In this document: piece after piece, positions 27,801 to 40,800 of the stretch
How positions within the stretch are numbered: the first letter of the stretch is position 1
How the letters are laid out: each line of letters starts with the position of its first letter
Source: Puffinus mauretanicus
Lineage: Eukaryota > Chordata > Aves > Procellariiformes > Procellariidae
DNA length: 64,000 nucleotides
Assembly (NCBI GenBank): GCA_023333565.1
Contig: JAJKFH010002273.1
Coordinates: 2,448,586-2,512,585 of the forward strand
Reading direction: 5' to 3'
Made by a program: the position numbers and the translations under genes
Notes under the pieces: generated by a model
The model's database searches: none
Seen by the model: only the letters and a program-made list of their open reading frames with translations
Told to the model about the DNA's origin: nothing

Positions 27801-30170
27801 GTAATGGATTTTTGGAAATTGGACAGGATTTGCAGCACGCAATATCCAGCCAATATTCAAATTTCACTGTTATGTATATCGGATAAGCAAAATGGACACG
27901 CATGACTTCAAATTGGTTTCTGGAGTAGAAATCCCCTAATATTACTGACAGGGTAATATTACTATACATATTCAAATGGATGAAGCAAGAGAAATCATGG
28001 AAATCAAGTTCTCTTGATCAATTTTAAATCACAGAATGCAAAACTTAAATAACAGCTAAACCCACACCATGACTTTCTACAGACCAAAGAAAAGTAAATA
28101 GGATTTCTTTTATATTGGTGAACAAAAGGGCTTGCTTACTGATCACTTCAGTTTGGTGACTGGGTTAAGAATTAATACAACCACTTTGCTGTTACTTCAA
28201 TTGCTAGAAATACTTTGTAAAACATACTCTTTCTAGTGCCTGCATTATTACACAAGTAATTTTAAATGCCACTCCATTAAAAACTTTACTTATTCAACAG
28301 CAAGATTCTTATATTTTTCCTAACTTCTTTAACAATAAATTCAAAGGGAAGCCACAAAAATTACAAACTCTTTGAAAATCGGGCTTGGTCACTTAGGATA
28401 GAAGAAATAATACAAACAATGAATGATTCCTAGGAATGTAAGGAAAAAAATATTCAGTTTTAATAGTGAACAAAATACTGCAGGGGAAATAATCTAAAAT
28501 AAGTAGGCGTAAGGGGATGAAAAACTATCTAAATCACATTAATACACAAAAAGTTAGATATACATTTGAAGATATGTCTACAGAAAGTCTAACACAGTTT
28601 TTGATACACTAAGATGTGCCAAGTGACAAAGCCAGATGGTTATAAATCCTCTCCACACTGCTGTGCTGGGGCACCACTAACAAACCTACCTTATTTTCTA
28701 AACAATTTTTAGAAAAAAACTATTTCGATAAACTTGATATATAAGACAAAGATTATTTGGGGCCTGTAACAGAGTTTTAAAAAGATTTTTAAAATCCTGA
28801 TTTAGAAGCTGCAGATACAAATAAAACTCTAAATATATGCTATAAATGAAAAGCTCATCTGTTCATTATAAAACATTTTCAAAGAGTAATTACATTTATT
28901 ATAACATAACTAAGGGTAACAGGGAAACAAAAAGGAAGAAACAAAAAAGTCTTAAGAAGAAGAAAGAAGACCGATCAAAATTCCTGACAGGAAGATATAT
29001 TAGACCAGTCTCTCAAGGGATGTAGTAGAAACCCAGGCCCCACAACTTTTAAGAGCAGAATGGACAAATCACTAGAAAATATACAATAGGGAACAATTCT
29101 TCACAGGTAATGAGATGGGGAGCAAACCAACAGAGGTTTTTTTCTTCTGCCCTTACTTCCTACCATTGATTCCATACCACTTAGTGTTGTCCCCAGAAAT
29201 TGATCTAAATCATTGCTTAGTTAGGAATGCTGGAGAGGGGGTGGGGGAGATATCAAAAAGATTACAGTTATGTAGAAGTGCTTATCTGCACAGGGATTAG
29301 CTGGGTTTTGCATCTGTGGCAAGATTTTACTTGCACATCTCTCCACAGAGACAACATTTTTATCTTTGGTCAATTATCTCTTTCTAAAGATCAATACAGG
29401 TCAGATGCCCATGAGTTCATGATGCAAATACTCATGAACTATTGCTGACTCACATGAGAGAGAACGGGCAGATTCAGCTGTGGAAATAGCCACTCAGCCT
29501 CTCACAGGGCCTCCCCCAACAGACCTACCAAGGCTTAAAGGAGACAGCTAAGGCTGGGAAGAGTTTAGATCAACAACACATTAAACTTATAGATAACAAG
29601 TCTACATTCCTTTCTGGCAGCTCTGATATAGATAGTCCTATAAAGCTGCAGTAGGTGGCAAGTCAAAGGCTGCACGCTACATAGAAATGTAACTCCAGAG
29701 TCCAGAATTGCCTCAAGAGGGTATTGGCAGACTTTGCCAGTAATTAGCTAAGAAACACACGTGAATGGAACAAATCTGAAGCCCAGAAAACAGAGAACAA
29801 ATGTTGTTTGATAACGACAGCTGGAAACTTACGCTTCCTGTAATTTAAAATACTGTCTTCATCTGCTCTTTACAAAGAAACTTTAGCTGTTCTTCAGTGG
29901 CAGAGTCTAATCGAAGCAAATTCGAATTTCTGTCAGCTCAAATACTCTCTGCTGCAGACCAGTCTTTTCAAAATTGCTCTTAAAGTTCATTCAGAAGCTT
30001 CAGATCATGAACACGGCTGTAGACAAAAACTGCGAAAAACTGGTGAGGACCTATTGCATCTACAGGTGAACTGCATTATCATCTCCTTTGTTTCTGGGAT
30101 GGATGCCAGGATAATTATAAAATAATTTAAGGACAGCATATTTAGAGAATGTTTCCATAGATATTTTCAC
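24826..30170. other. AT-rich non-coding stretch
   Basis: No supportable gene. At about 25480-25640 there is a run of TAAT/ATTA cores around a GAATATTTATCAC segment that resembles conserved regulatory DNA. A CTGCTGAAGTCAATGGCAG segment near 26990 resembles a second one at 6389 and may be the residue of an old dispersed repeat. Confidence 0.5.
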
Positions 30171-30249
30171 TTGAGAACCAGACAACTCTTTTGTGCAAGG
30201 ACTTAAAGACAGTATTTCTTCTTCCAAAGCGTCTAATAAAATCAGCCTG
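30171..30249 (-). CDS. Candidate coding exon (helical, acidic), unidentified gene
   Basis: A 79-bp minus-strand segment with an acceptor-like end (acactttcag) and a moderate donor (CAA then gtgaaa). The open frame reads 26 codons, starting RLILLDALEEEILSLSPCTK. It is leucine- and glutamate-rich, as in an amphipathic helix or coiled coil. It starts with one base completing a codon and ends in phase 0, so it cannot follow the 32312-32464 exon directly; an undetected exon or a chance match is possible. No family is recognised. Confidence 0.22.
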
Positions 30250-32311
30250 CTGAAAGTGTACACAAATACTTTCTTCTTAGCTATCTATGGCTATGTATAT
30301 CAACCCAGAAATGACTGAGTTCAAATTTGTGTATCGCTGAACAGAATATGATCCATGTATCATTGAATAGAATACAATCTCTGTGATTAACATCAATGTT
30401 ATGAAAAAGTATAGCACATAAAAAACATGGAGTGAAAATGACTGACACACAAACTTGTTTCTCATTTTCGTCACTTTAAAGCCTGATGGTTGAGATCTGC
30501 CGTCATTATGTTGAACTAATTACCACTCATAGAACAGAAAAGAAAATCTTCATCCTTTAGCTTCCACAGCATTATAACATAGCTTTGACCAGAAAAGTGC
30601 TTCCATTTTCCTTGGTTGCCTCACAACGTAAAATGAAGTTGGCAAGATGAAGACAAATTGCACAATAGCCTACTGCTGATTGGCTAAAGTATTTTGTATA
30701 TGTTGGAAAATTCAGGACATCCATCCTAATTGGCGGTGGACAGAACACTTTAGCAACTGTGACTGTGCAAGATAGCAATCTATCCATCGTGGGGTCAAAG
30801 GGTGAGGTCAACAGGATAGGATGGTGATGTTATTATCTGACATATGGGTTATCTTCTATAAACTCTGTCTATAAGACATATGACATGTGGTGAACTCTGA
30901 GATAGATATTAAAATCAGGAGCTCAACATGCTGAGTGGGTTGAACAAGTGACCAGAGAGTTACTTATAGCATAATTGAGTGCCTGTGTGGTAAAATAATT
31001 GATGTGAACACATAATAGAGGGGGAATTAGTAACACCAGAATCAAGGTTTGATACCAATATGGAGGGCAGACAACAGACAAAAAAGAAAAAAAAAAAAAA
31101 AGAATTAACAGAACTTTTCATGTATATGTAAACTTCCCCTTTAATAAAAAGTACCTTAAAATCAGACTACAGACACACAGACCTGAATCATTTTGGCATC
31201 CTTTGGAATTTCTAAATGACATTATCATAAAAATCCTTTCAGTTGCACTACAATTAAAGAATTGCTGATATAAATCTGAAAGCACTAATTCACGCTTTTT
31301 AGTTCTAAGCTCCCCAGTTATGTACAGCTGAGAAGAGGCACTGTGGTGTCAAAAATCTTGAAGGAAGGTTGAATCATTTTAGGAGCCATTCACATGGAAC
31401 ATAACTACACAGCAATGAGGAAACACATGTAACTATCTACAAACACACAGAGAGGAAAAACATGTATAGGAACAGAGTATGTTTTTTCACTTCGTGTGAA
31501 AGATTCCTTATATTAATCAAATAATTAATTGAGTTAAAAATAAGATGCTTAGGCTTTCACCAGTACCATTCTTATGGCCAAGAATGATTTACAGTTACTG
31601 CAGTGGAAATTCAGATTTAAGAACTATTACTAAAATAATTTTGAACATTCTGGTTATTTGAGTTAGGCAAGAAAGCTCTCTTTACAAACCAGCACTTCAC
31701 TGTCAATGTGAGCATTCTAAAATCATGAAACTCATGCCAAAATCACAGAATTTGCTTGAAAATTATGAAACTAGACATTATATATAAAAGTTCCGTACAT
31801 AACACAGATGAGAATTAATAAAACATTGTATTTTCTATGCGTCTGAGTTCACATTTTCAAGCTTTTCTTCACAGTTTGGGTGTTTGGATTTTTGTTTGTT
31901 TCTTTTTTTGTTTTTAAAAACTCAGAATTAAACAGTAAAAGGAGGTCAAGCTGCTTTAAAGGCACTAAATTCATTATTCTAGCACCTGCCCTAATAGACA
32001 AACATAAAACTACAGTTTCTTAGTGCTAGCTGATAAAGAGATGAAAAAGATATTTACATAAAGGCAAAGGCTATCATAAATACTTTTTTTTCAAAGATTT
32101 GAGGAAGTAATCAGAAAAATAATCTGTTTCTTCATAATAGCAATAATTTTCAGAGTGTTTCTGGAAACGTTGTTAATAAATTGATTATAGATATTGGCTA
32201 ACTTGCTACCATGCTATTTGTTGCATTCAAAATGAAAGGATGACTGTGAGATATCTGCAGATGCAGAAAAATCTCATTTGAAAACTTGGACAAAACTTTG
32301 CTGGAACAAAC
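30250..32311. other. Putative intron
   Basis: AT-rich and without a convincing gene. A 79-codon minus-strand open frame at 30572-30811 has a possible acceptor and a gtgagg donor within it, but composition and phase do not settle its status. An A-rich run sits at about 31080-31101. Confidence 0.4.
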
Positions 32312-32464
32312 CTGGAATTGCAGTAACTTTGCTCTCAGCAGATTGTTCCTGCATGTAGAAGTTATCTTTAGCTTCTCAGTCTCCAACTGCTGAAGAGCTT
32401 CTTCAGCTTTCCCTGATCTTACTTCTAATGTTTCACAGAGCAGACACAGCTTCATACTTGCTTC
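32312..32464 (-). CDS. Candidate coiled-coil exon, unidentified gene
   Basis: The best single exon candidate on the minus strand. It is 153 bp, starts after an acceptor (tttatatacag) and ends at CAG before gtttgt, phase 0 at both ends, exactly 51 codons. The reading includes ETLEVRSGKAEEALQQLETE followed by a lysine/leucine-rich segment. Spacing of L, A and charged residues fits an amphipathic coiled coil. It carries cysteines in its first part (LCLLC). Codon content is richer in GAA/GAG/CAG than the flanks. It lies 200-900 bp from three other candidate segments, as expected for a small exon cluster. I do not recognise the protein; centrosomal, meiotic or cytoskeletal coiled-coil proteins are the natural class to compare with, by inference only. 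Confidence 0.45.
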
Positions 32465-32666
32465 CTGTATATAAAGTGAACAGCGCTATACTTAATTAAT
32501 GAAACAAAAATATTTAATTTTCCTGGCATGATACACCACCTCTATTATAAAAAAGCTGCTACTTCACTTTCAAAGGTACGAAATATATAATTAACAAATT
32601 AAAAATCCTAACACTTTATGGAGCAACACACATTTTCAGTTCAAAGTCTATGCAAAGAGCTTTTAC

Positions 32667-32718
32667 CATCCATACAAAGTACCATCACAGTTATTTCCCA
32701 CAAGTCACATCTCAAATG
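32667..32718 (-). CDS. Weak candidate mini-exon
   Basis: A 52-bp minus-strand segment follows a very good acceptor (a pyrimidine run ending ttttttcag) and ends at GATG before gtaaaa. The open frame reads HLRCDLWEITVMVLCMD. Its phases (0 in, 1 out) do not fit either neighbouring candidate exon, so it may be an alternative exon, or the acceptor may be a decoy. Its short length makes chance likely. Confidence 0.2.
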
Positions 32719-32768
32719 CTGAAAAAAGATAATTGATGGCAAGAGGCCGATATCAAATTTTCCCTCAC

Positions 32769-32958
32769 TGGTGACAAAGGCTAAGGGTAGGGCTGTCACA
32801 GTCGGATTTCTTATTGTAAGATCTGGAGAAGGATGCCTGTTCCTCCAACCCTCCTGTCTCCGACAACTCATCACACACAGCCGGTTCCCCGGGGGCTACG
32901 GCAGCATCTGGCACTTCTGCTCTCTGGTGGCAGCTGCAATCATTTTCAGGATAATCTC
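32769..32958 (-). CDS. Candidate exon encoding an acidic, disordered segment
   Basis: There is no ATG here, so a start-to-stop search misses it. The minus-strand frame is open for 62 codons, runs from a ctttag acceptor-like site to a strong donor (gtgagg), and is clearly GC-richer than its surroundings, with several CpGs. The reading (DYPENDCSCHQRAEVPDAAV, then an acidic and serine-rich tail) looks like an intrinsically disordered protein region. Upstream in the same frame the reading still looks protein-like for about 40 codons but is broken by stops, for example TGA at 32978-32980. Either the exon starts at 32958, or it was longer and is decaying. The acceptor has a poor pyrimidine tract. 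Its start phase fits the candidate exon at 33201-33354; its end phase does not fit the exon at 32312-32464. Confidence 0.35.
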
Positions 32959-33200
32959 CTAAAGGCGGCGTCTTTATTCAGCTACAGATGTCTTCATCTT
33001 ACATCCTGTTGGATTCCTCAGGCCTAACATTGCCTCTGCATTCTGGTTTTATCCCTTCGGGTTAGTTTTTCAGTCATACCCTTATTTGAAAGGTACTGAC
33101 AAGCATTCAAAAGATGCTGGGGAAGAATTTTTCTTACGGACATTCATCTGTTGGTTTCCAGTTTCTTTTCAACGATACAAATAAAACCTTGAAAAACAAC

Positions 33201-33354
33201 CTAAAGATCCAATGTTTAAGTGGACTTCCAAGTACGAAGCAATAGCAGAAATTTTCTGTTTTATAAAGAGCGCTCTCTCTTGTTTGTTTTCTACTTGCCA
33301 CAACAATTTAATTGGTTTCTCTGGCTTCTCTCTTGATACACTTATTACTTTGTT
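33201..33354 (-). CDS. Candidate exon, lysine/glutamate-rich, unidentified gene
   Basis: A 154-bp minus-strand segment starts after a good acceptor (ctgactctgtacag) in phase 0. It ends at TTTAG before gttgtt (one base over), although other donors up to about 33184 are possible. The frame is open for 51 codons and includes REKPEKPIKLLWQVENKQER, then ALFIKQKISAIASYLE. A proline-lysine linker running into a long amphipathic helix is protein-like and unusual for random AT-rich sequence. With the TTTAG donor its phase joins correctly to the segment at 32769-32958. No known family is recognised. Confidence 0.38.
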
Positions 33355-34260
33355 CTGTACAGAGTCAGACAGATTATTTATGAGGGACCCCGGTGGCAGG
33401 AAAGGAGAATATTTCATATTTCATGTAGTTATACATGGCTTAACATAAATCATTTTTTCAAAAGTTACTTATTTCTGATCTCTTCCATGTGCACTGCTGT
33501 AGATCCAGTCTTGCATATTTAGAGGTGATTGGGGAGGAAATCATACATCAAAACTAGCTTTCCCAGGGACACAAATACAGTAATTTCATAATCCAGAAAA
33601 CATTGGTACCTGCATGAAGGCTTCTTTTAGCATGTAAAAACTAAAAAAGCTTTGTAGATCTTCAATATCTTAAAAGAAAACAGATATTACCTGTTTCAAA
33701 CTGGCTGCATTACAATGGAGTTATCCTACTGAAAAACACCAAAATTACTGTATTTGGCAAAGGAATCCACTCGTCAAGATGGAAAAATAACAGGTATTTT
33801 GTTTTGGCTAAGAAACGGCATTATGGATGAAAGCTGTTTTTTTCTTTTGTCTTAGATATCAGATAAAAAGGATCTGTTACAGGCACGTATTCTAAATTAT
33901 TTTGCTGATGGTTTCCCTATCATAAAACTGCTTTTTATACCACCTTTTTCTCAGATAGCTTAAACATACACTCTTCATAAACAATTCTTCTCCTTTCTTT
34001 GTTGGCAGTCAAAAACCAATCAATTTTCTTCCAAACAATGTATGTTTCAATTTCATTAAATTGATTTCATCGTGTTAAAGGAAAATTTGGGCTTAATTTA
34101 AAAGTCCACGTTAAGTGATACTCAGTAACTAATACTATTTGTTATTAAAAACAAATATTAGTTCTACAAGTATTCTTTTTTCATTGTTTTAAAAAGGACA
34201 TCTGATGTTATCCTGATGCTGTCTTTGTCGTAAATGGAGACACCTTTTGAAGATTTTTGT

Positions 34261-34280
34261 TTATTATTATTATTATTATT
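34261..34280. repeat. (TTA)n microsatellite
   Basis: Almost seven perfect TTA units. Confidence 0.9.
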
Positions 34281-36830
34281 GGCTAGGACCTCCATCCGTC
34301 ACCCTTCTTTAACTGACATTTTTACCCCGTTATTATCCTTAATATATTCCACTGAGGGTTTTCTCTCACTGCAGAGAGGGGGAGGAGATCAGCCAAAGGC
34401 ATACCCCCAACAACCACTGCCTTCTAAGCCTGCTCACTAGAAAGAAGTGGGTCAAATGGTCCTCACATGAAAGCATCTAACAAGGTCCCAAAGGAGGCTT
34501 TCCTTTAATGGCAGCAGTGAAAAACACTATTTCTCTTCAGAGAAGATGGATACCGTCTTCCTGTGCACAACTGAGGTACTGATACTTGCCACTTTGAACT
34601 TGTTATATTCATGGATGCTTTCTGAAATGCTTATATCATTTTGGGAATTAAGTCCCCAAGATCAGGGACTCTGAGCAGTTGAAAAGGATCTGTTCAGAGG
34701 CTAAAAATTCTGAAAACAATGGAGTAAAGCTTAGAAGTTTTGCACTGATTTCCAGAAAAGCATCAAGGACAGCTTCAAATTACATATTTTTAAATTAATG
34801 AATCATGGGGTTTTTTAACCACATTCTGTGTTTGCTGAATTTTATCCCCTTCTTCTTTTAAAGGTACTTTAGCTTGGATTCAGATCTCACAGAAGAGACT
34901 TCCTGTGGTAATACAACATGAGGGAGTCTGAGGTGAAGCAAAACTAAACTGATAAAAGATAAAGGAGTAAAACAAATTATTTGACTCCTGTAGGATGAAC
35001 GGATGCCAGGTTTTAGTAATTAGGGTCATGTGTAAAGAACAAGGAGGATCAGATCAATTAAAGAAATAAACTGTGACAAAATTGCGTCAAACCACCGATC
35101 TGCAGGTGAGCCAGAGGCGTTAGTGAAAAGAGTCCTTCACACAAAAGGGAAAATCTGACACTAATCATAGGATAAACCTCACATACACATGTGTGTTAGC
35201 ACAGCACACAAGTCCTGCATTATCTTATGCACTTTTATGTGCTAGAACACTCGCAGGTTCACTTATTAGCTATACGACTTCTTAGTCTCAGTAGTAAAGC
35301 TTTCCGCACCACAGGTCTACTTTCATCAGTTGCGCAGACACTCACATAAATTGGGTAGACTTAAGTAAGCAATAATCTTGCTTTTGAACAATTTTTTCAA
35401 ACTACTCTGTTTTCACTTATTTTTGTCGGCACAGAACTATAGCTTTCAAATATGTGTTTGCATATGAGAAAATGGAAAAAGCTAAAAGAAAAGGTCATAG
35501 GAGAGAAAAAGAGAGACGCTTCCTTCTCCCCCCCCTACTTTAAATCCCATGAAATGAATGTTTAGCTCAAGGATTTGCTGTTCATCTTGGTGCCCCTCAA
35601 GCCTGAGGCAGGATTAGGCCAGACTCGTGTTTGAACAACTGGAGAAAATCAATGGATTTCACCTTATTAATAATTAAAAGACTAATTCAGACTTTCAAGT
35701 GATTAAAACTGTGTACAAAATGTACGAATTATTGTAACTGGAAATGTACATATGGAAAAGGTGCTCGGAAACAAGCAACATACTAAAGGAAAAGAGTAAT
35801 TTTCAGGGTATACTTTAGTAGTTGGAAGAGAAATAAACCATTTAGCATAGTGCTAATTAGGTATTTACATGTAGCTACACAAATACTTTACATGAACTTT
35901 AATGGAAACCTTAACTAATTCCTAGGTGATGTTACAACATGCAGGGTAATTGAAAGCTGAATCACATTCTCTCAACAGCCTATTCTATCATTAAATAGAC
36001 CAAGGAGAGCGTAAGAGAGGAAAATTACAATTTGCTGGACTAACGGAAATCATTTAATAGTGGTAGCCGTCAGATAAGTGTTGAAGCAACTACTGTGTTC
36101 CTCCTTCTCCCCCTAGGCACAGGAGTAGCAATAGCCGATGCTTTTGCACTGTAAGAATCTTGCCTATTCAGGCACTGTTAGAACATAGCAGGATATGCCA
36201 TGACATCTGAAAGCTTTGTTGAAACTTTAAGGAAACCATTCAATTTTATCACTGAAATAAATAGCTGCCCTACTTGCTGTCTCAATAAGCAAGCTATGGA
36301 ACTACAACTTTGAAAGTTCAAATATCCTGGTTTGATTTAATTTTTATTTCATTTACACTTTGCCAGTATCATCTTTACATGGCTATCTATGAAAGGGACT
36401 TCTGCTATGCCATTTAGTTTGGCCTTCTTTATATCGCAAGACAAGGAAAAAATCTCCTATACTGCACAGACTTACAACTGTTACTTAAAATATTCCAGCC
36501 ATTGAAGCATTCAAAGTGTGTGTTACAGACAGAGAGCAGAATGCTAGCGTATATGTGGGTACTTGAAAAGCCAGTAAACTTATTAGTTGAAATGTACCTT
36601 GACGAGCCTATGAAAGCAAGCCAATGTTCACACTGTCAAAAGAACCAGAAACTTCCTTTTTGTTGTAGGAAAATTCCTTTCAAACTCCAAGCATGAGAAC
36701 AAGACACAAACTCAGCACTAAGAGGTTTCTTTGTACCCTTTCAGAATACATTTTCATTGTGCATCATGCACACAACTATAATAAAACATGCAGAGGGAAC
36801 AGCAGACTAAAAGTGAGAAGTGTGGGCTTC

Positions 36831-36899
36831 ATATATATTTGTATACACTATAACATATATATGTATACACTATATATAGATATAAACACACACACACTT
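36831..36899. repeat. AT/CA simple-sequence tract with repeated GTATACACTATA
   Basis: Alternating TA and CA units; the 12-mer GTATACACTATA occurs twice, 24 bp apart. Confidence 0.8.
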
Positions 36900-37749
36900 A
36901 TGTAAATAAATCAATGAACTACAAAAGCTGGAACTGTTATCACAATTTACCTTACAAATTGTACGCCTGCTCTGCAAGATCAAATTATGCGCTCTCACAA
37001 AGTTTCCATACAGTCAAGTTTCGTGCCATAGATCTAGCCCATATAAATCACCATGATATATGAAGTCAAACGATCCCATCAAGCAAGCTGCCAAAAGGAG
37101 GACAAACGTTTCACGGAGCGGGAAGCGCTGTTCCAAGTTTTGCACTCAAGCCCCCCCGTGCTAGCTGAACTAGCAGTTCGTCTGCCTCTATCTCATTAGA
37201 TCAGTATGTTTGAGCAGCTGCTTGAAAAGTTTTTAGAAACACAATTTTGGCTTGATAAAATCCAAATCTACTTCCCGTGTCAACGTCCGACATTGCTCTG
37301 AACAAAATCTATACTCGCTGCATTGAGGTCAGGCTTAGCCCTTCTGCTCTTTTTCACCAGAAAGCCACACTCGTCACTCGTCTTTCTAGCAAGAGCTAAC
37401 GAGCCACTCCTGCCATAATGAATCAGCAGGAATCAGTAAGCGCCTCCACAGAGAAGTATAACACTTGCTAACAAGACAGATCTACAGAAGAAACCTTTAC
37501 CCTGCTATACAGTGAATTTTTTATTTATTATTCCAATTTAATTTGGAGTGCACAGATGACAAGAATCTAGGAAAATGGGAAGACTTAAGAGTCTTTATAT
37601 CCCTCAGGAAAAGCTAGGCCTTTTTTTCTTCCTCTTATACACATTACTGATGTATTTTTAGCTGTACTATATCACATTAAAAAAACAACATATAGGGATT
37701 CATATATTTGAATTAAAGCTAAATTAACGGCATAGCAACTTCTTCTCAC

Positions 37750-37875
37750 AAGATTCTGCCTTTCTCCATTTCCCTGCCAATTCGAATAGCATTTTTCAAA
37801 TCCCTTCTCACTATGCATACTACCTACTTCTCCTGCCTCCCTCGAAGTATTACCATCTAGCCCATAATTACCCAT
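37750..37875 (-). CDS. Candidate coding exon, low-complexity/polar
   Basis: A minus-strand segment of exactly 42 codons, from an acceptor (tttttataatttcag) to a donor gtgaga, phase 0 at both ends. The frame begins MGNYGLDGNTSREAGEVGSM and continues polar and charged. The ATG immediately after the AG is probably internal rather than a start. Its phase would allow direct joining to the candidate exon at 33201-33354. A shorter version ending before gtaggt (37828) is possible. No similarity is recognised. Confidence 0.3.
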
Positions 37876-40800
37876 CTGAAATTATAAAAACAATTGCGGT
37901 GTAGGAAAATTCTATCAAAGAGACAGTCAAGTGAAATTAGAGTTGGCAATTCACAGAATACATGTAGAAATTACATCTGAGATGCTGTAAAACTGCTCAC
38001 TTGATAAAAAAAAGGAAAATTGGAAAATTAGTAGGAAGGAAATGAAAAGCATCACTGAGGGATTTGTCAGTGAGAATCCCAAGTTAATGACAAATGCAGA
38101 CGAGATCATTGGGTAGTGGACTTTAAACCTGCAAGGCATAATTCTGCCAATAGCTAACTCTTTGGTAGCTTTCTAAACACGGCAGTATCAATCGACATGC
38201 AATTCCATTGTTTTAATGCTGACCTAAAACTGCTAAATCCGCCTTCCATTTAAGAGTTACTTTTCAGGAATTTTACTCCTTCACAAAAATTTTTACAGCT
38301 TCCATTTAGTATACTGCAAGAGTTTTTTCTGATTTACAGTCAATTTACTGCAAAAGGCTGGCTGTAAAAGGACATAAACTGAAGAGCTGTGATAACGTCC
38401 CAGCTGAAACTGGAATTTGGCATTTATGCTCAACACAGTAAGGAAGATTATCCATAAACAAGTATCTTCCACAAAATTGAAAGAAACCCAGCTTTCCTCC
38501 TGCAGTTTTGCAAAATAGCCCTATTTCTTCCTTATAAAGTATAAAACATCATAGGGAAAACCTGTGCTGGGGACACTTACATTGTTGCTTTGAATTGGTT
38601 TATCCTATTGCTGTCTTCGCTAGCTGGCTACAGAAATTAATATAATTTAGGAAATAAAATGAACATTCAGCACATACGAAGAGCTGCAGAATGATTACAC
38701 TTGATCTTCACAAGCATTAAAAATATTTAAGTAGTGGAAGCTAATTCATGTGCTGAAAGGGTGTCCAAACATACAGTAGGTCATTATAAACAGGAGAAAC
38801 CTGACCCTTCTGAATTAAATAACTGAACTTCCACTGACTCCAACAGGGTTGGATTTCATCCACAGTAAGTGAACAGTATTTCTTATTCCTTTAACTTTCC
38901 ACGTTTGAAAGGGCTCTGCCTACCTGTCAAGCCTATCATAGTGTAAAACAAAGAGAACAGAAATATTTAACAATGTTTTAACTCTATTTAATGATAGTTA
39001 TCCTTTTTCTGTTCTGTGTCTTTCTTATTGTTCTTTAAGTTTATGGATTTACCTGAAGAGCCCTGATTTTGCTTCAGCTTTGCTCTCATTTGCTTCAGTG
39101 CAAATCAGGATTGATTCCAGTGAAGAATAACAGAACTTTGTTTCATACTTGGCAGGCATGTGAATAACAGTTACTGCTTCAACAGTATTTAGTGCAAAAG
39201 GACCTTATCATACGATTATTTGTCCTTTTCCAGAGAGCGTTACTTAGCAGCAAAACCCCTCATCTGACAAAATCTGTGACTGCTACTCAGCAGATTTCCA
39301 AAAGCACACCAGCAAACTGTTGCATGCTCTTCAGAGGTTTCCTGCCGAATGCTGGGTCATATTCAATGCCTTTGTGCCTTGTTTTTAACAGCTCCTGGTG
39401 AAGCGTCAGCAACGAGGTTCACATGAACAAGAAATTAACCTTTCTTAGAAACAATGGGAATCAATTCAGGGAATATCTGGACAATGTAACTACATGGTCC
39501 CAAAAGTTCTTTCAGAAAGGGAGCTGAGCAGGAAAAAAATGAAAAAACTTCATATATAGATACAATCAGATTTCAGATCACTTATATACCATATGGACGC
39601 AGCATGCTACACAGGCAGCAAGAGAAGCATCCAAAACACATCAAGAAGAAGCTGTCAGGGCCTGGCGGCCAGGCCAGCCCCCCCGCTGGCCCCACCCCAG
39701 CCGGGCCAGGGCTGCAGGTGCCAGTCCCTGCGACGCCGCAGCGGCCCTGACCCTGCTGCCCAGACGGCCCTGCCCCGAACGCGGGCCCTGGCGTGGCAGA
39801 AGGAAAGGGGCGAGCGGGTGGGAGCAGAAGATGGAAGAGGTGGGAACCTTAATTTTTCTCTTTGCCAATTTGTGGTTGCTCATACAACCAGACCTCACGC
39901 CTGGCGATCTGCCATGCCTGAAGCTTAAAAGGGTTTTGGAAATACTCTGTAATATGCAATTCCGACCACTTAAGGCCATCCTGACACTAAAGGACCAAAT
40001 ATCTACACTCTGGTTCAACAGCTACAGAGCTCGTGCAACAACTGCTGCTTCCCTCCCACTCCTGCTCTCATTTTGCTACTGCAGTTGTGCCAGTGCAGCA
40101 GTTTGTGAGACCACGCCGTGACACAGCTCAGGCAACCTAATCTACCAGATCTCCTCTTGTGTCCTTCCTAAAAAATATGCTGAGTGATTGCTTGGTGGAA
40201 CTGAACCGTGGTTCACAGTGTGGGGCCACAAACACGTCTGCCAGCACACCTGATGGAGCCGGTGTGCCATAGCCTGGCAAGAAACGATGGATGCAGCAAT
40301 ATTTTCAGAGGGTACTGCTGCCAAACACGGAAACTTGCTCATAATTACAGGCTGTCTAGCATAGCCTTTCCATATTTCATGACAAATCACCTTTGTCATA
40401 GCTCTTGCTCTAGTACCACCGCCCCGAACTGCAATTTGCCTGCTCCTCCAGAAGTAAAATCTCCATTCTCTAGTCCTACAGTTAAAGACTCTAATCATCT
40501 CTTTCTTACGCTCCGGTCTCCTGCATTCTTTTATTTGCTATGTTTTATCCTCCTTTTAAATTTTAAATGAACATTTTAAATGAAATAAACAGAACAATTA
40601 CATTAGTGCACAGAAGCTATGTCATGCTTTAGCACTGCATAACAATCAAGCAACTTATTGGTTGCTCAACTTACAGCTCACGAGGGAACGCTTGAAATAC
40701 GTGCTGCAGAAAAGAATTCTTAAAAACGAAAACCTTTCAGTAATTACATTCAAAGGTGGTATGTAAAAAAAAAAAAGGCATCACCATTACAGTAAAGATT

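Larger units (their letters stand above)
33355..37749. other. Putative intron with microsatellites
   Basis: No gene is supported. It contains a (TTA)n run at 34261-34280 and a TATA/CA-rich tract at 36831-36899. Short plus-strand frames (34234-34440, 36502-36696, 36693-36905) overlap simple sequence and look random. Confidence 0.45.

Noticed and set aside
30572..30811. 79-codon minus-strand frame with possible gtgagg donor
   Set aside because: The acceptor is ambiguous (three closely spaced AGs), and different choices give different frames; not supportable.
32312..33354. Assignment of the coiled-coil exon cluster to DISC1 or another named coiled-coil protein
   Set aside because: I compared the readings with remembered features of several coiled-coil families and found no convincing match, so no symbol is given.
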